Positions 14,945-23,529 are shown, counted from the first letter of the stretch. The stretch is 47,542 nucleotides of DNA from RYN-133 sp963754285 (GCA_963754285.1 CAVWFN010000012.1:1-47542), one strand, 5' to 3'. Numbers and translations: made by a program. Notes: generated from the letters alone by a model not told the origin.

Positions 14945-16176
14945 TGGAGCAGTCCCGCAGAGTCTTCCTCGGCGGCGCGCTGAGCGCGGCGAGCCTGGCT
15001 GCCGCGGGCGGCGCCGGGTTCGGCTTCGCCCGCGCTGACGAACCCTCCGCGACCACGACGCCGACCGTCGTCCCGTTCTACGGCAAGCACCAGGCCGGGA
15101 TCGCCACAGCCGCGCAGGACCGTCTTGCCTTCGCGGCCTTCGACGTCACCACGACCGACCGCACCGCACTGCAGACCATGCTCGCGCAGTGGGCGGCCGA
15201 CGCGGAACTGATGACCAAGGGCCTGCCGATCGGCGCGGTCGAGACTGCGCCGGACAGCCCGCCGATCGACACGGGGGAGGCGCTGGGTCTACCGGCCTCG
15301 GCGCTCACGGTGACCGTCGGCTTCGGCCCGGGCCTGTTCGACGACCGGTTCGGCCTCGCGAAGCGTCGTCCGGCCGCCCTCGAGAAGCTCCCGCCGTTGC
15401 CGGGCGACGCGCTGGAGCCCGAGCGCTCCGGCGGCGACCTGTGCGTGCAGGCCTGCGCGAACGATCCGCAGGTCGCCTTCCACGTCATCCGCAACTTCGC
15501 CCGCATCGCCCGCGGTACCGCCGTGATGCGCTGGTCGCAGCTCGGCTTCGGTCGCACCTCGTCGACCTCGACCACGCAGACGACACCACGCAACCTCATG
15601 GGCTTCAAGGACGGCACGCGCAACATCAAGTCCGAGTCGACCTCGGAGATGGACCAATTCGTCTGGATCGGGAACGAGACCGACCAGCCGTGGCTCGTCG
15701 GTGGCAGCTACCTGGTCGCCCGCCGCATCCGGATGCTGATCGAGTCGTGGGACACCGATTTCCTCGCCGACCAGGAAAAGGTGTTCGGCCGCTTCAAGAC
15801 CACGGGCGCGCCGCTGACGGGCACGTCCGAGTTCGACACGCCGAACCTGGCTGCCACCAAGCACGGCAAGCCGGTGATCGATCTCAACGCCCACATCCGC
15901 CTCGCGTCGCCGAAGAGCAACGCGGGCGAGATGATCCTGCGCCGCGGCTACTCCTACACCGACGGCATCGACCCGAGCACGGGGCTGCTCGATGCCGGGC
16001 TGTTCTTCATCGCCTATCAGAAGGACCCTCGCAGGCAATTCATCCCGATCCAGACGCGACTCGGGCAGAACGACCTGCTCAACGAGTACATCCGGCACAC
16101 GGGCAGCGCGCTGTTCGCCGTCCCGCCAGGCCTGAGCGGGCCCGGCGACTACTACGGCAAGGTGCTCTTCAGCTGA
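14944..16176 (+). CDS. efeB: Deferrochelatase/peroxidase EfeB (DyP type)
   Basis: The 410-residue protein starts with a twin-arginine signal peptide (QSRRVFLGGALSAASLAAAG), so it is exported folded with haem. The DyP signature GxxDG is present as Gly220-Phe-Lys-Asp223-Gly224 (GFKDGTRN), with Asp223 the catalytic acid, and the C-terminal half contains the expected haem-side His region (TKHGKPVIDLNAHIRLASPK). In EfeUOB it oxidises Fe2+ or releases iron from haem and delivers ferric iron to EfeO. The start codon shares one base with the efeO stop, so both are translated from the same message. Confidence 0.93.
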   Translation: MEQSRRVFLGGALSAASLAAAGGAGFGFARADEPSATTTPTVVPFYGKHQAGIATAAQDRLAFAAFDVTTTDRTALQTMLAQWAADAELMTKGLPIGAVETAPDSPPIDTGEALGLPASALTVTVGFGPGLFDDRFGLAKRRPAALEKLPPLPGDALEPERSGGDLCVQACANDPQVAFHVIRNFARIARGTAVMRWSQLGFGRTSSTSTTQTTPRNLMGFKDGTRNIKSESTSEMDQFVWIGNETDQPWLVGGSYLVARRIRMLIESWDTDFLADQEKVFGRFKTTGAPLTGTSEFDTPNLAATKHGKPVIDLNAHIRLASPKSNAGEMILRRGYSYTDGIDPSTGLLDAGLFFIAYQKDPRRQFIPIQTRLGQNDLLNEYIRHTGSALFAVPPGLSGPGDYYGKVLFS

Positions 16177-16189
16177 CAGACTCGCGAGT

Positions 16190-16255
16190 ATGAGCTCACC
16201 CCACGAAACAGCTCCGCAAGGAACACTTCGCGCTTTCGCGGGGACCCCGAGATGA
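16190..16255 (+). CDS. Putative 21-residue leader peptide coupled to the downstream flavoenzyme
   Basis: ATG at 16190 opens a 22-codon frame, MSSPHETAPQGTLRAFAGTPR, whose TGA overlaps the ATG of the next gene (ATGA at 16252-16255). CAGACT ends 7 bases before the ATG, the same spacing as the leaderless promoters nearby. The overlap suggests that ribosomes finishing the small frame restart on the main gene. The peptide matches no leader family I know, and there is no run of one amino acid that would point to attenuation. Chance is possible for a frame this short. Confidence 0.35.
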   Translation: MSSPHETAPQGTLRAFAGTPR

Positions 16256-17409
16256 GCAGGCCTTCGTCGTACGCACACGAGATCTATCTCAACGGCATGG
16301 CCGGCGGCGTCCCGTCGGTCACGACCCACCCACTGGACCTCGAGGACGCCGCGCGCGAGGTACTCGACCCCAAACCGTTCTGGTACGTCGCGGGCTCGGC
16401 CGGATCGGGCGCGACCGACCGCGCCAACCGTGCCGCGTTCGACCGATGGCGCATCGTCCCGCGCATGCTCACCGGCGCCACCGAGCGCGATCTGTCGACG
16501 ACCGTGCTCGGGTCGAAGCTGTCGGCACCGATCATCACGTCACCGATCGGGGTGCAGTCGATCGTGCACCCCGACGCGGAACTTGCCGCCGCCCGCGCCG
16601 CATCAGAGCTCGGCCTCGGCATGACGCTGTCGACGGTCAGCTCGATCACCCTCGAAGACGTCGCGAAGGAGAACGGCGACGGCGTGCGGTGGTTCCAGCT
16701 GTACTGGCCGCACGACGAGACCGTGTGCGTGAGCGTGCTCGAACGGGCTCAGGCCGCGGGCTACACGGCGCTGCTCGTCACCCTCGACACCTGGATGCTC
16801 GGCTGGCGCCCGCACGATCTCGACAACGGCTACCTGCCGTTCTTGAGCGGCGTCGGGCTCGCCAACTACTTCACCGACCCCGCCTTCTGCGCGCTGCTCG
16901 ACAAGGCGCCCGACGAGGATCTGCGCGCCGCGGTCGCGCAGTGGCTGCCGATCTTCACCGGCAAGGACCACACCTGGGACGATCTCGCGTTCCTGCGTGA
17001 GCACTGGGACGGGCCGATCGTGCTCAAGGGCGTGCAGCATCCCGACGACGCACGCCGCGCGGTCGACGCCGGCATGGCGGGCGTGCTGGTGTCCAATCAC
17101 GGTGGCCGGCAGGTCGACGGCGCGATCGGCGCGCTCGAGGCGCTGCCCGGCATCGCCGACGCTGTCGGCGACCAGATCGAGGTGCTGTTCGACTCCGGCA
17201 TCCGCACCGGCTCGGACATCGTCAAGGCATTGGCCCTCGGTGCGCGCGCCGTGCTCGTCGGTCGTCCCTGGGTCTACGGGCTCGGCCTGGGCGGCACCGA
17301 CGGCGTGCGGCACGTCCTGCGCGCCCTGCTCGCCGATCTCGACCTGTCGCTGGCGCTGTCGGGAAACCACAGCACGTCCACACTCGATCGGTCGATCCTG
17401 GCGCAGTGA
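16252..17409 (+). CDS. FMN-dependent alpha-hydroxy-acid oxidase (lactate 2-monooxygenase-like)
   Basis: The 385-residue protein belongs to the FMN-dependent alpha-hydroxy-acid dehydrogenase family. It has DLEDAAREVLDPKPFWYVAG at the N-terminus, IITSPIGVQSIVHPDAE, the catalytic segment VSNHGGRQVDGA (His283, Arg286), and the phosphate-binding DSGIRTGSDIVKALALGA and GRPWVYGLGLGG. The WYVAGSAGSG form and overall length resemble lactate 2-monooxygenase of actinobacteria (lactate + O2 to acetate + CO2 + H2O), but lactate oxidase or another 2-hydroxy-acid oxidase is possible. It has no strong ribosome binding site; the ATG overlaps the stop of a small upstream frame. Confidence 0.85.
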   Translation: MSRPSSYAHEIYLNGMAGGVPSVTTHPLDLEDAAREVLDPKPFWYVAGSAGSGATDRANRAAFDRWRIVPRMLTGATERDLSTTVLGSKLSAPIITSPIGVQSIVHPDAELAAARAASELGLGMTLSTVSSITLEDVAKENGDGVRWFQLYWPHDETVCVSVLERAQAAGYTALLVTLDTWMLGWRPHDLDNGYLPFLSGVGLANYFTDPAFCALLDKAPDEDLRAAVAQWLPIFTGKDHTWDDLAFLREHWDGPIVLKGVQHPDDARRAVDAGMAGVLVSNHGGRQVDGAIGALEALPGIADAVGDQIEVLFDSGIRTGSDIVKALALGARAVLVGRPWVYGLGLGGTDGVRHVLRALLADLDLSLALSGNHSTSTLDRSILAQ

Positions 17410-17445
17410 CTCGCCCCACGCCGACGGATAGGAAATAGTGCGGCC

Positions 17446-18864
17446 ATGGCCCTGCATTCGGCGCGCGCGCCGCATCCGCGTCACTCGTCCCGTACCCGTC
17501 GCTCGACCGACGCCAACCCGTTCGTGGGCGAGGCGAACCCGGCCTTCGGCTCGCTCGTCGTGCCGCCGCACATCCGCCTGGCCGATCAGCCGGTGCCGCC
17601 CGAGGTCGCCTACCAACTGATCCACGACGAGCTGCTGCTCGACGGCAGCGCTCGGCTGAACCTCGCCACCTTCGTCACCACGTGGATGGAGCCGCAGGCC
17701 AGCCGCCTCATGGCCGAGTCGGTCGACAAGAACATGATCGACAAGGACGAGTACCCGCAGACCGCGGATCTCGAACGACGCTGCGTCGCGATCCTCGCCG
17801 ACCTGTGGCACGCGCCCGACCCGGCCGAGGCGGTCGGATGCTCGACGACGGGGTCGAGCGAGGCGGCGATGCTGGCCGGCATGGCCCTCAAACGGCGGTG
17901 GGCAGCTCGCACCGGCGCCGGGCCCGAGCGGCGTCCCAATCTGGTGATGGGCTCGAACGTGCAGGTCTGCTGGGAGAAGTTCTGCCGCTACTGGGACGTC
18001 GAGCCGCGAATGGTGCCCATGGAGGGCGAGCGGTTCCACCTCGACGCCGCCTCCGCGATCCCGCACTGCGACGAGAACACGATCGGCGTCGTCGCGATCC
18101 TCGGCTCGACCTTCGACGGCAGCTACGAGCCGGTCGCCGAGATCGCTGCCGCCCTCGACGAGTACGAGCAACGCACGGGCAACCACGTCCCCGTGCACGT
18201 CGACGGAGCGTCCGGCGGCATGGTCGCGCCCTTCCTCGACCCCGAGTTGGTCTGGGACTTCCGGCTGCCACGGGTGGTGTCCATCAACACGTCCGGCCAC
18301 AAGTACGGCCTCGTCTACCCGGGCGTGGGGTGGGCGCTGTGGCGTGACCACGACTCGTTGCCCGAGGACCTGGTCTTCAACGTGAACTACCTCGGCGGGC
18401 AGATGCCGACCTTCGCGCTGAACTTCTCACGGCCCGGTGCCGAGGTCGTCGCGCAGTACTACACGTTCTTCCGGCTCGGCCGCGAGGGCTACCGTGCCGT
18501 GCACCAGGCGGCGCGTGACGTCGCGATGTTCCTCTCCGCCGAGATCGGACGCACCGAGCAGTTCCGGCTCATCTCCGAAGGGGACGAGTTGCCGGTGTTC
18601 GCGTTCACGACGTCCGACTCGGTGAAGGGGTGGGACGTGTTCGCCGTCTCGGCCAAGCTGCGTGAGCGTGGCTGGCAGGTGCCTGCGTACACCTTCCCCG
18701 ACAACCGCACCGACCTCGCCGTGCTGCGCATCGTGTGCCGCAACGGGTTCTCGCACGACCTGGCCGACCTGCTGTTGGAGAATGTGCGCCAAGCCGTCGC
18801 CGAACTCGAGCAGTCGGCGGCGCAGGGCAATCAGACCTCGGGCGCCTCGAGCTTCCGGCACTGA
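17446..18864 (+). CDS. gad: Glutamate decarboxylase
   Basis: The 472-residue PLP enzyme shows the GadA/GadB pattern: ARLNLATFVTTWMEPQASRL, NMIDKDEYPQTADLERRCV, GCSTTGSSEAAMLAGMALKR, VDGASGGMVAPFLDPEL and the PLP-lysine motif INTSGHKYGLVYPG with Lys286. It converts glutamate to GABA and consumes a proton, which contributes to acid tolerance and to the GABA shunt. Length matches the family (about 466). No glutamate/GABA antiporter gene is adjacent, so a role limited to acid resistance is not shown. An AATAGT hexamer 6 bases before the ATG is a weaker form of the leaderless promoter. Confidence 0.93.
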   Translation: MALHSARAPHPRHSSRTRRSTDANPFVGEANPAFGSLVVPPHIRLADQPVPPEVAYQLIHDELLLDGSARLNLATFVTTWMEPQASRLMAESVDKNMIDKDEYPQTADLERRCVAILADLWHAPDPAEAVGCSTTGSSEAAMLAGMALKRRWAARTGAGPERRPNLVMGSNVQVCWEKFCRYWDVEPRMVPMEGERFHLDAASAIPHCDENTIGVVAILGSTFDGSYEPVAEIAAALDEYEQRTGNHVPVHVDGASGGMVAPFLDPELVWDFRLPRVVSINTSGHKYGLVYPGVGWALWRDHDSLPEDLVFNVNYLGGQMPTFALNFSRPGAEVVAQYYTFFRLGREGYRAVHQAARDVAMFLSAEIGRTEQFRLISEGDELPVFAFTTSDSVKGWDVFAVSAKLRERGWQVPAYTFPDNRTDLAVLRIVCRNGFSHDLADLLLENVRQAVAELEQSAAQGNQTSGASSFRH

Positions 18865-18876
18865 CACACTGGCCCG

Positions 18877-20049
18877 GTGGGTGAGCAACGCCGAGTCGTC
18901 GTCCTCGGCTCGACGGGGTCGATCGGTACCCAGGCGCTCGACGTCGCTCGGAGCGCGCCGGACCGCTTCGCCGTCGCCGCCCTGGCCGCCGGCGGCTCCG
19001 ACCTCGCCCTGCTCGCTTCGCAGGCGGCCGAGTTCGGCGTCCCGGTCGTCGGCGTAGGACGCGCGGAGGTCGCACAGGAACTGTCCGAGCGCCTCGCCGC
19101 CGTCGATGCACATCCGCGCATCGTGACCGGCGCCGGCGTGGTCGAGCTCGCCGCGAGCGACTGCGACGTGGTGCTGAACGCGATCGCGGGTGCTGCCGGG
19201 TTGCGGGCCACACTGGCAGCCCTCGACGCCGGACGGACCGTCGCCCTTGCCAACAAGGAATCGCTGGTGGCGGGCGGCCCGCTGGTCACCTCGCGGGCGC
19301 GTCCGGGGCAGTTGCACCCTGTCGACTCGGAGCACTCGGCGCTCGCGCAGTGCCTGCGCGGCGGCCGCGGGGACGAGGTGCGCAAACTCGTCGTGACAGC
19401 GAGCGGCGGCCCGTTCCGGGGCCGATCGCGCGCCGAGCTCGAGCACGTCACGCCGGCCGAGGCGCTGGCCCACCCGACCTGGGACATGGGCACGCTGATC
19501 ACCACGAACTCGGCAACCCTGGTCAACAAGGGTCTCGAGGTGATCGAGGCGCACCTGCTGTTCGGCGTCGACTACGACGCGATCGAGGTCGTCGTCCACC
19601 CGCAGTCGATCGTGCATTCGATGGTCGAGTTCACTGACGGCTCGACCCTGGCCCAGCTGTCGCCGCCGGACATGCGACTGACCATTGCGCTGGCGCTCGG
19701 TTGGCCCGATCGCGTCCCGGATTCAGCCGCGCCGATGAACTGGACGGTGGCACAGCAGCTCACCTTCGAACCACTCGACGACGCAGCCTTCCCGGCCGTC
19801 GCGCTCGCCCGGCGGGTCGGGGCGGCCGGTGGCTGTGCGCCGGCCGTGTACAACGCCGCCAACGAAGCGCTCGTGGCCGCCTTCCACGCCCGGACGATCG
19901 GATTCCTCCAGATCGTGGACACCTTGGCCGATGTGGTCGATGAGTGGCTGAGCGAACACCACGACGGCGTCGGGAACCCAGGTACCGTCGAGGACGTAGA
20001 ACAGGCTGATGCCTGGGCGCGTGCCCGGGCTGCCCAACTCGCTGGCTGA
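18877..20049 (+). CDS. dxr: 1-deoxy-D-xylulose 5-phosphate reductoisomerase (IspC)
   Basis: The 390-residue protein catalyses the second step of the MEP isoprenoid pathway (DXP to MEP, NADPH and divalent metal). Seen are the NADPH-binding GSTGSIGTQALDVARSAP, NKESLVAGGPLVT, PVDSEHSALAQCL (substrate/metal site), ASGGPFRGRSR, TWDMGTLITTNSATLVNKGLEV (in two parts) and VHPQSIVHSMVEF. It begins with GTG at 18877. The MEP gene ispG lies two genes downstream with the M50 protease between, an order also known from mycobacteria. CACACT 6 bases before the start is a weak -10-like element. Confidence 0.95.
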   Translation: MGEQRRVVVLGSTGSIGTQALDVARSAPDRFAVAALAAGGSDLALLASQAAEFGVPVVGVGRAEVAQELSERLAAVDAHPRIVTGAGVVELAASDCDVVLNAIAGAAGLRATLAALDAGRTVALANKESLVAGGPLVTSRARPGQLHPVDSEHSALAQCLRGGRGDEVRKLVVTASGGPFRGRSRAELEHVTPAEALAHPTWDMGTLITTNSATLVNKGLEVIEAHLLFGVDYDAIEVVVHPQSIVHSMVEFTDGSTLAQLSPPDMRLTIALALGWPDRVPDSAAPMNWTVAQQLTFEPLDDAAFPAVALARRVGAAGGCAPAVYNAANEALVAAFHARTIGFLQIVDTLADVVDEWLSEHHDGVGNPGTVEDVEQADAWARARAAQLAG

Positions 20050-20065
20050 ACGGACGGGAGGTCGC

Positions 20066-21388
20066 ATGCTCTACGCCATCGGCGTGCTGATCTTCGCCTT
20101 CGGGTTGCTCCTGTCGATCGCGCTGCACGAGATCGGGCACATGGTGCCCGCGAAGAAGTTCGGCGTGAAGGTGACGCAGTACATGGTCGGGTTCGGCCCG
20201 ACGGTCTGGTCACGCAAGAAGGGCGACACCGAGTACGGCTTGAAGGCGATCCCGCTCGGCGGCTACATCCGCATGATCGGGATGGTCCCGCCGGCCCGTG
20301 CGGACGGCAAGCGCTCGCGCTGGCCGCGGCGCATCTCGACCACGATCGAGGACTTCCGCCAGGTCAGCCGCGACGAGGTCAAGACCGTCGAGGACGAGCC
20401 GCGCCAGTTCTACCGGCTCACGCCCGGCAAGAAGATGATCGTCATGCTCGGCGGGCCGACCATGAACCTGCTGATCTATCTCGTCCTCACCGTGTTCTTG
20501 TTGACCGCGTTCGGCACACCGGAGTCGACGCCGACCACGAAGGTCGCCCAGGTCGTCAAGTGCGTCGTGGCGGCCAACGCGACTCCGAAGCAGATCAAGA
20601 ACTGCACGCAGACGAACTCACCGGCAGCGCTCGCGGGGCTGCGTGCGGGCGACCAGATCGTGGCGGTCAACGGGGTCAAAGTCACGTCCTGGGACCAGCT
20701 CACGTCGATCATCGAGCCGTCCGTCGGCAAGACGCTGCAGCTGACGGTGCTGCGCAACGGGCACACGATCGACAAGACCGTCGTCCCGGTGCGCAACGTG
20801 AAATACATCAACGACACGTCCACCAAGACCAAGGACGTCGGGTTCGTCGGCATCGCACCGACGACCCGCTACTACTACGCCGACAAGGGCATCCTCGACG
20901 TGCCCGGTCAGCTCGGACACCAGATCGGGTTCGGGCTCAGCGCGCTCGGCCGCTACCCACAGAAGATCGAGTCGCTGTGGCAGACCGTGTTCGACGGCAA
21001 GCCGCGTGATCCACAGGGCGCCGTCGGTGTCGTCGGGATCGGGCGCATCGGCGGCCAGATCGCCGACTCGCACGTGCTGGGCGTCAAGGACAAGGCCTAC
21101 ACGCTGCTCAGCCTGCTGGCCGGGGTGAACCTGCTGCTGTTCTTCTTCAACCTGCTGCCGCTCCTGCCGCTCGACGGCGGGCACGTGGCCGGCGCGCTGG
21201 TCGAGGGCACGAGGCGGGGTTGGCGACGACTGCGTTCGCGCCGCGATCCCACGGCGACACGACGTCCGCAGATCTTCGTCGACACCGCGCAGATGCTGCC
21301 CGTGATGTACGCCGTAGCGTCCGTGCTGATCCTGGTGACGTTGCTGACGCTGTACGCCGACATCGTGAAGCCCATCAACGTCGGATAA
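20066..21388 (+). CDS. rip1: Site-2 protease, M50 family (RseP/Rip1-like)
   Basis: Starting at ATG 20066 (GGGAGG at 20056-20061), the 440-residue membrane metalloprotease has the zinc motif HEIGH (His21, Glu22, His25) in the first helix and the second conserved motif LLPLLPLDGGH near residue 370. A PDZ domain lies between (SPAALAGLRAGDQIVAVNGV, about residues 190-210). Such enzymes cut anti-sigma factors and other membrane proteins inside the bilayer; the mycobacterial relative Rip1 occupies the same place between dxr and ispG. The frame is open further 5' inside dxr, but those codons are in the dxr region and add nothing family-like. Confidence 0.92.
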   Translation: MLYAIGVLIFAFGLLLSIALHEIGHMVPAKKFGVKVTQYMVGFGPTVWSRKKGDTEYGLKAIPLGGYIRMIGMVPPARADGKRSRWPRRISTTIEDFRQVSRDEVKTVEDEPRQFYRLTPGKKMIVMLGGPTMNLLIYLVLTVFLLTAFGTPESTPTTKVAQVVKCVVAANATPKQIKNCTQTNSPAALAGLRAGDQIVAVNGVKVTSWDQLTSIIEPSVGKTLQLTVLRNGHTIDKTVVPVRNVKYINDTSTKTKDVGFVGIAPTTRYYYADKGILDVPGQLGHQIGFGLSALGRYPQKIESLWQTVFDGKPRDPQGAVGVVGIGRIGGQIADSHVLGVKDKAYTLLSLLAGVNLLLFFFNLLPLLPLDGGHVAGALVEGTRRGWRRLRSRRDPTATRRPQIFVDTAQMLPVMYAVASVLILVTLLTLYADIVKPINVG

Positions 21389-21389
21389 T
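21384..21389 (+). promoter_or_regulatory. Predicted -10 element (GATAAT) of ispG
   Basis: GATAAT overlaps the TAA stop of the protease gene and ends 6 bases before the ispG ATG, allowing a separate leaderless transcript. A GGAG in the same gap could equally be a weak ribosome binding site. Confidence 0.3.
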
Positions 21390-21395
21390 GGAGTC

Positions 21396-22538
21396 ATGGC
21401 AATACCCCTAGGAATGCCCGCAGCACCCCCTCCCGTCCTGGCCCCGCGGCGCAAGTCGCGTCAGATCAAGGTCGGCTCGGTCGCCGTCGGCGGCGATGCG
21501 CCGGTGTCGGTGCAGTCGATGACCACGACGCTGACAGCGGATGTCAACGCGACGTTGCAGCAGATCGCCGAACTGACCGCGGCCGGCTGCGACATCGTCC
21601 GCGTCGCGTGCCCGTCGGCCGACGACGCCGAGGCACTGCCGGCCATCGCCACGAAATCGCAGATCCCGGTGATCGCCGACATCCACTTCCAGCCGAAGTA
21701 CGTCTTCGCCGCTATCGACGCCGGTTGTGCGGCCGTCCGTGTCAATCCGGGCAACATCATGAAGTTCGACGACAAGGTCGGCGAGATCGCCCGCGCAGCG
21801 TCGGACGCGGGTGTCTCGCTGCGGATCGGCGTGAACGCCGGATCGCTCGACAAGCGGCTGCTCGAGAAGTACGGCAAGGCCACGCCGGAGGCGCTCGTCG
21901 AGTCGGCGCTGTGGGAGGCGTCGCTATTCGAGGAGCACGGCTTCCGCGACTTCAAGATCTCGGTGAAGCACAACGACCCGGTCGTCATGGTGCGGGCCTA
22001 CGAGCAACTTGCCGAGCAGTGTGACTATCCGCTGCACCTCGGCGTGACCGAGGCCGGCCCGGCGTTCCAGGGCACGATCAAGTCCTCCGTCGCGTTCGGC
22101 GCGCTGCTCTCGCAGGGAATCGGCGACACGATCCGGGTCTCGCTCTCGGCCCCGCCGGTCGAGGAGGTCAAGGTCGGGCTCGCCATCCTCGAATCCCTCA
22201 ACCTGCGCCAGCGGCGGCTCGAGATCGTCTCGTGCCCGTCGTGCGGACGTGCGCAGGTCGACGTCTACACGCTCGCCGACAAGGTGACCGCCGGTCTCGA
22301 GGGCATCGAGGTGCCGCTGCGCGTCGCCGTCATGGGATGCGTGGTGAACGGACCGGGCGAGGCGCGCGAGGCCGACCTCGGCGTCGCGTCCGGCAACGGC
22401 AAGGGCCAGATCTTCGTCAGGGGCGAGGTCATCAAGACCGTCCCGGAGTCGCAGATCGTCGAAACGCTGATCGAGGAGGCGCTGCGGATGGCCGACGAAC
22501 TCGGTACGTCCGGCAAGCCCGAGGTCACCATCAGCTGA
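21396..22538 (+). CDS. ispG: 4-hydroxy-3-methylbut-2-enyl diphosphate synthase IspG (GcpE)
   Basis: The 380-residue protein performs the penultimate MEP-pathway step, a reductive ring opening on a [4Fe-4S] cluster. The cluster cysteines are Cys280 and Cys283 (SCPSCGRAQVD) and Cys315 (MGCVVNGPGEA). The N-terminal TIM-barrel part has VGSVAVGGDAPVSVQSMTTT and VRVNPGNI. It is the normal bacterial short form. The gene ends the dxr-protease-ispG cluster; immediately after its stop begins the repeat-rich region at 22554. Confidence 0.95.
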   Translation: MAIPLGMPAAPPPVLAPRRKSRQIKVGSVAVGGDAPVSVQSMTTTLTADVNATLQQIAELTAAGCDIVRVACPSADDAEALPAIATKSQIPVIADIHFQPKYVFAAIDAGCAAVRVNPGNIMKFDDKVGEIARAASDAGVSLRIGVNAGSLDKRLLEKYGKATPEALVESALWEASLFEEHGFRDFKISVKHNDPVVMVRAYEQLAEQCDYPLHLGVTEAGPAFQGTIKSSVAFGALLSQGIGDTIRVSLSAPPVEEVKVGLAILESLNLRQRRLEIVSCPSCGRAQVDVYTLADKVTAGLEGIEVPLRVAVMGCVVNGPGEAREADLGVASGNGKGQIFVRGEVIKTVPESQIVETLIEEALRMADELGTSGKPEVTIS

Positions 22539-22553
22539 CCCTGCCTGGCGACT

Positions 22554-22928
22554 GTGCCGCTGGAATGGTCGCTGGTTTGCGACCTTGCACCCGGCGTCGT
22601 GGCTGGCGTGCGACTGTGCACCCGGCATTGTCGCTGGCGTGCGGCTTTGCACCCGGCATGGTCGCTGGAGGCCGTGCGAAGGCCGGTCCGAGCGACATTG
22701 CCGGGTGCAAAGTGGCGGTCCGGGCCGGCCGTTCCCCCGTACACCCGGCATCGTTGCTGGTTTGCGACCGTGCACTCGGCATCGTTGCTGGCGTGCGACT
22801 TTGCACCCGGCATCGTCGCTGGCGTGCGACTTTGCACCCGGCATGGTCGCTGGAGGTGGTCCGAAGGCCGGTCCGAGCGACATTGCCGGGTGCAAAGTGG
22901 CGGTCCTGGCCGGCCGTTCCCCGCGTAC
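22554..22928. repeat. 185-bp tandem duplication built from 31-bp units
   Basis: Two blocks (22554-22738 and 22739-22928) align at an offset of 185 bases. Each starts with four units of 31 bases with the core TTTGCACCCGGCATNGTCGC (core positions 22554, 22585, 22616, 22647 and 22739, 22770, 22801, 22832). Each block ends with a unique stretch (GAAGGCCGGTCCGAGC) and one inverted copy of the core, GACATTGCCGGGTGCAA, at 22694-22710 and 22879-22895. Several reading frames stay open through the array on both strands and give degenerate repeats of Cys/Arg/Pro-rich peptides. I judge these to be a by-product of the composition and not genes. Confidence 0.88.
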
Positions 22929-23228
22929 GCCGCGCCTTGGCCCCGTGGCCGCACGCTCGGAGCGCGATCTTTGCCGCCGGGGCCGGGCGGAGCCGTCTCC
23001 GGGAGATGGCTCTTCCTCCGTTATGATCGGTTTGGCGCACACCAACCGAGCACAGCGGAGGAAGACCTGATCGAGTGACGCGCATGCCGCGAGCTGCGCC
23101 TGCCTCGCGGCAACGCGAAATGCATCAGTGATGCATCCGGTGACCTGGGAGTGAGCTCCGGCATCAGTGATGCAGATCGAGTGGCCGCTGCGCTCGCCCA
23201 CCGCGCTGGATCACGCACTTCGCACCTG
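22929..23228. other. Non-coding stretch between repeat blocks with short palindromes
   Basis: I see no convincing gene here. A GGAGGAAG purine run at 23056 is followed by no good frame. Two copies of GCATCAGTGATGC lie at 23122-23134 and 23161-23173, 39 bases apart. The first extends to the near-perfect palindrome ATGCATCAGTGATGCAT (23120-23136), with 8-base arms around a central G. They look like operator-type sites but face no obvious promoter. Frames around 23090-23220 remain open and read (I)SDADRVAAALAHRAG, which resembles nothing I recognise; a gene remnant is possible. Confidence 0.4.
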
Positions 23229-23417
23229 GCAATGTCGCTCGCCGGCCCAGATCTGCCGACATTGACGACTTTGCCGGGTGCAAGGTCGCTGGCTGGACCG
23301 CCAGGCCGACATAGCCGGGTGCAATGTCGCTCCCCGGCCCAGATCTGCCGACATTGACGACATTGCCGGGTGCAAGGTCGCTGGCTGGCGCGCCCACAAC
23401 GACATTGCCGGGTGCAA
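23229..23417. repeat. 92-bp direct repeat carrying inverted cores of the same family
   Basis: Copy 1 (23229-23320) and copy 2 (23321-23412) align at an offset of 92 bases and share CCGGCCCAGATCTGCCGACA. Each holds two cores in the orientation GACATTGCCGGGTGCAA: 23267-23283, 23308-23324, 23359-23375 and 23401-23417. These are reverse complements of the cores in the 31-bp array upstream, so the whole region is one repeat family in both orientations. Confidence 0.88.
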
Positions 23418-23437
23418 ACTCGCTCAGACGGCACCGC

Positions 23438-23494
23438 CTTTGCCCCGCCAATGTGCGCTGGGACGGCCGAATCGCTGACATTGGCGGGGCAAAG
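23438..23494. repeat. Long hairpin with 17-bp perfect arms
   Basis: CTTTGCCCCGCCAATGT (23438-23454) is perfectly complementary to ACATTGGCGGGGCAAAG (23478-23494), with a 23-base loop. The left arm and following bases resemble the 31-bp unit core with a few changes, so the hairpin appears to be two diverged, opposed units. It lies just before the promoter of the GNAT gene. There is no T-run, so a classical terminator is not indicated. Confidence 0.85.
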
Positions 23495-23516
23495 CGGGAG
23501 GGGGCGGCCCGGGCGG

Positions 23517-23522
23517 TAGCTT
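23517..23522 (+). promoter_or_regulatory. Predicted -10 element (TAGCTT) of the GNAT gene
   Basis: TAGCTT is followed by 7 bases and the GTG at 23530, which fits a leaderless transcript. The 17-bp hairpin ends 22 bases upstream of this element, in the expected -35 region. Confidence 0.42.
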
Positions 23523-23529
23523 CGAGGAC

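Noticed and set aside
22554..22928. CRISPR array suggested by a regular 31-base period
   Set aside because: The units follow each other without unique spacers, the whole block is duplicated including the non-repeat part, and no cas gene is in the window.
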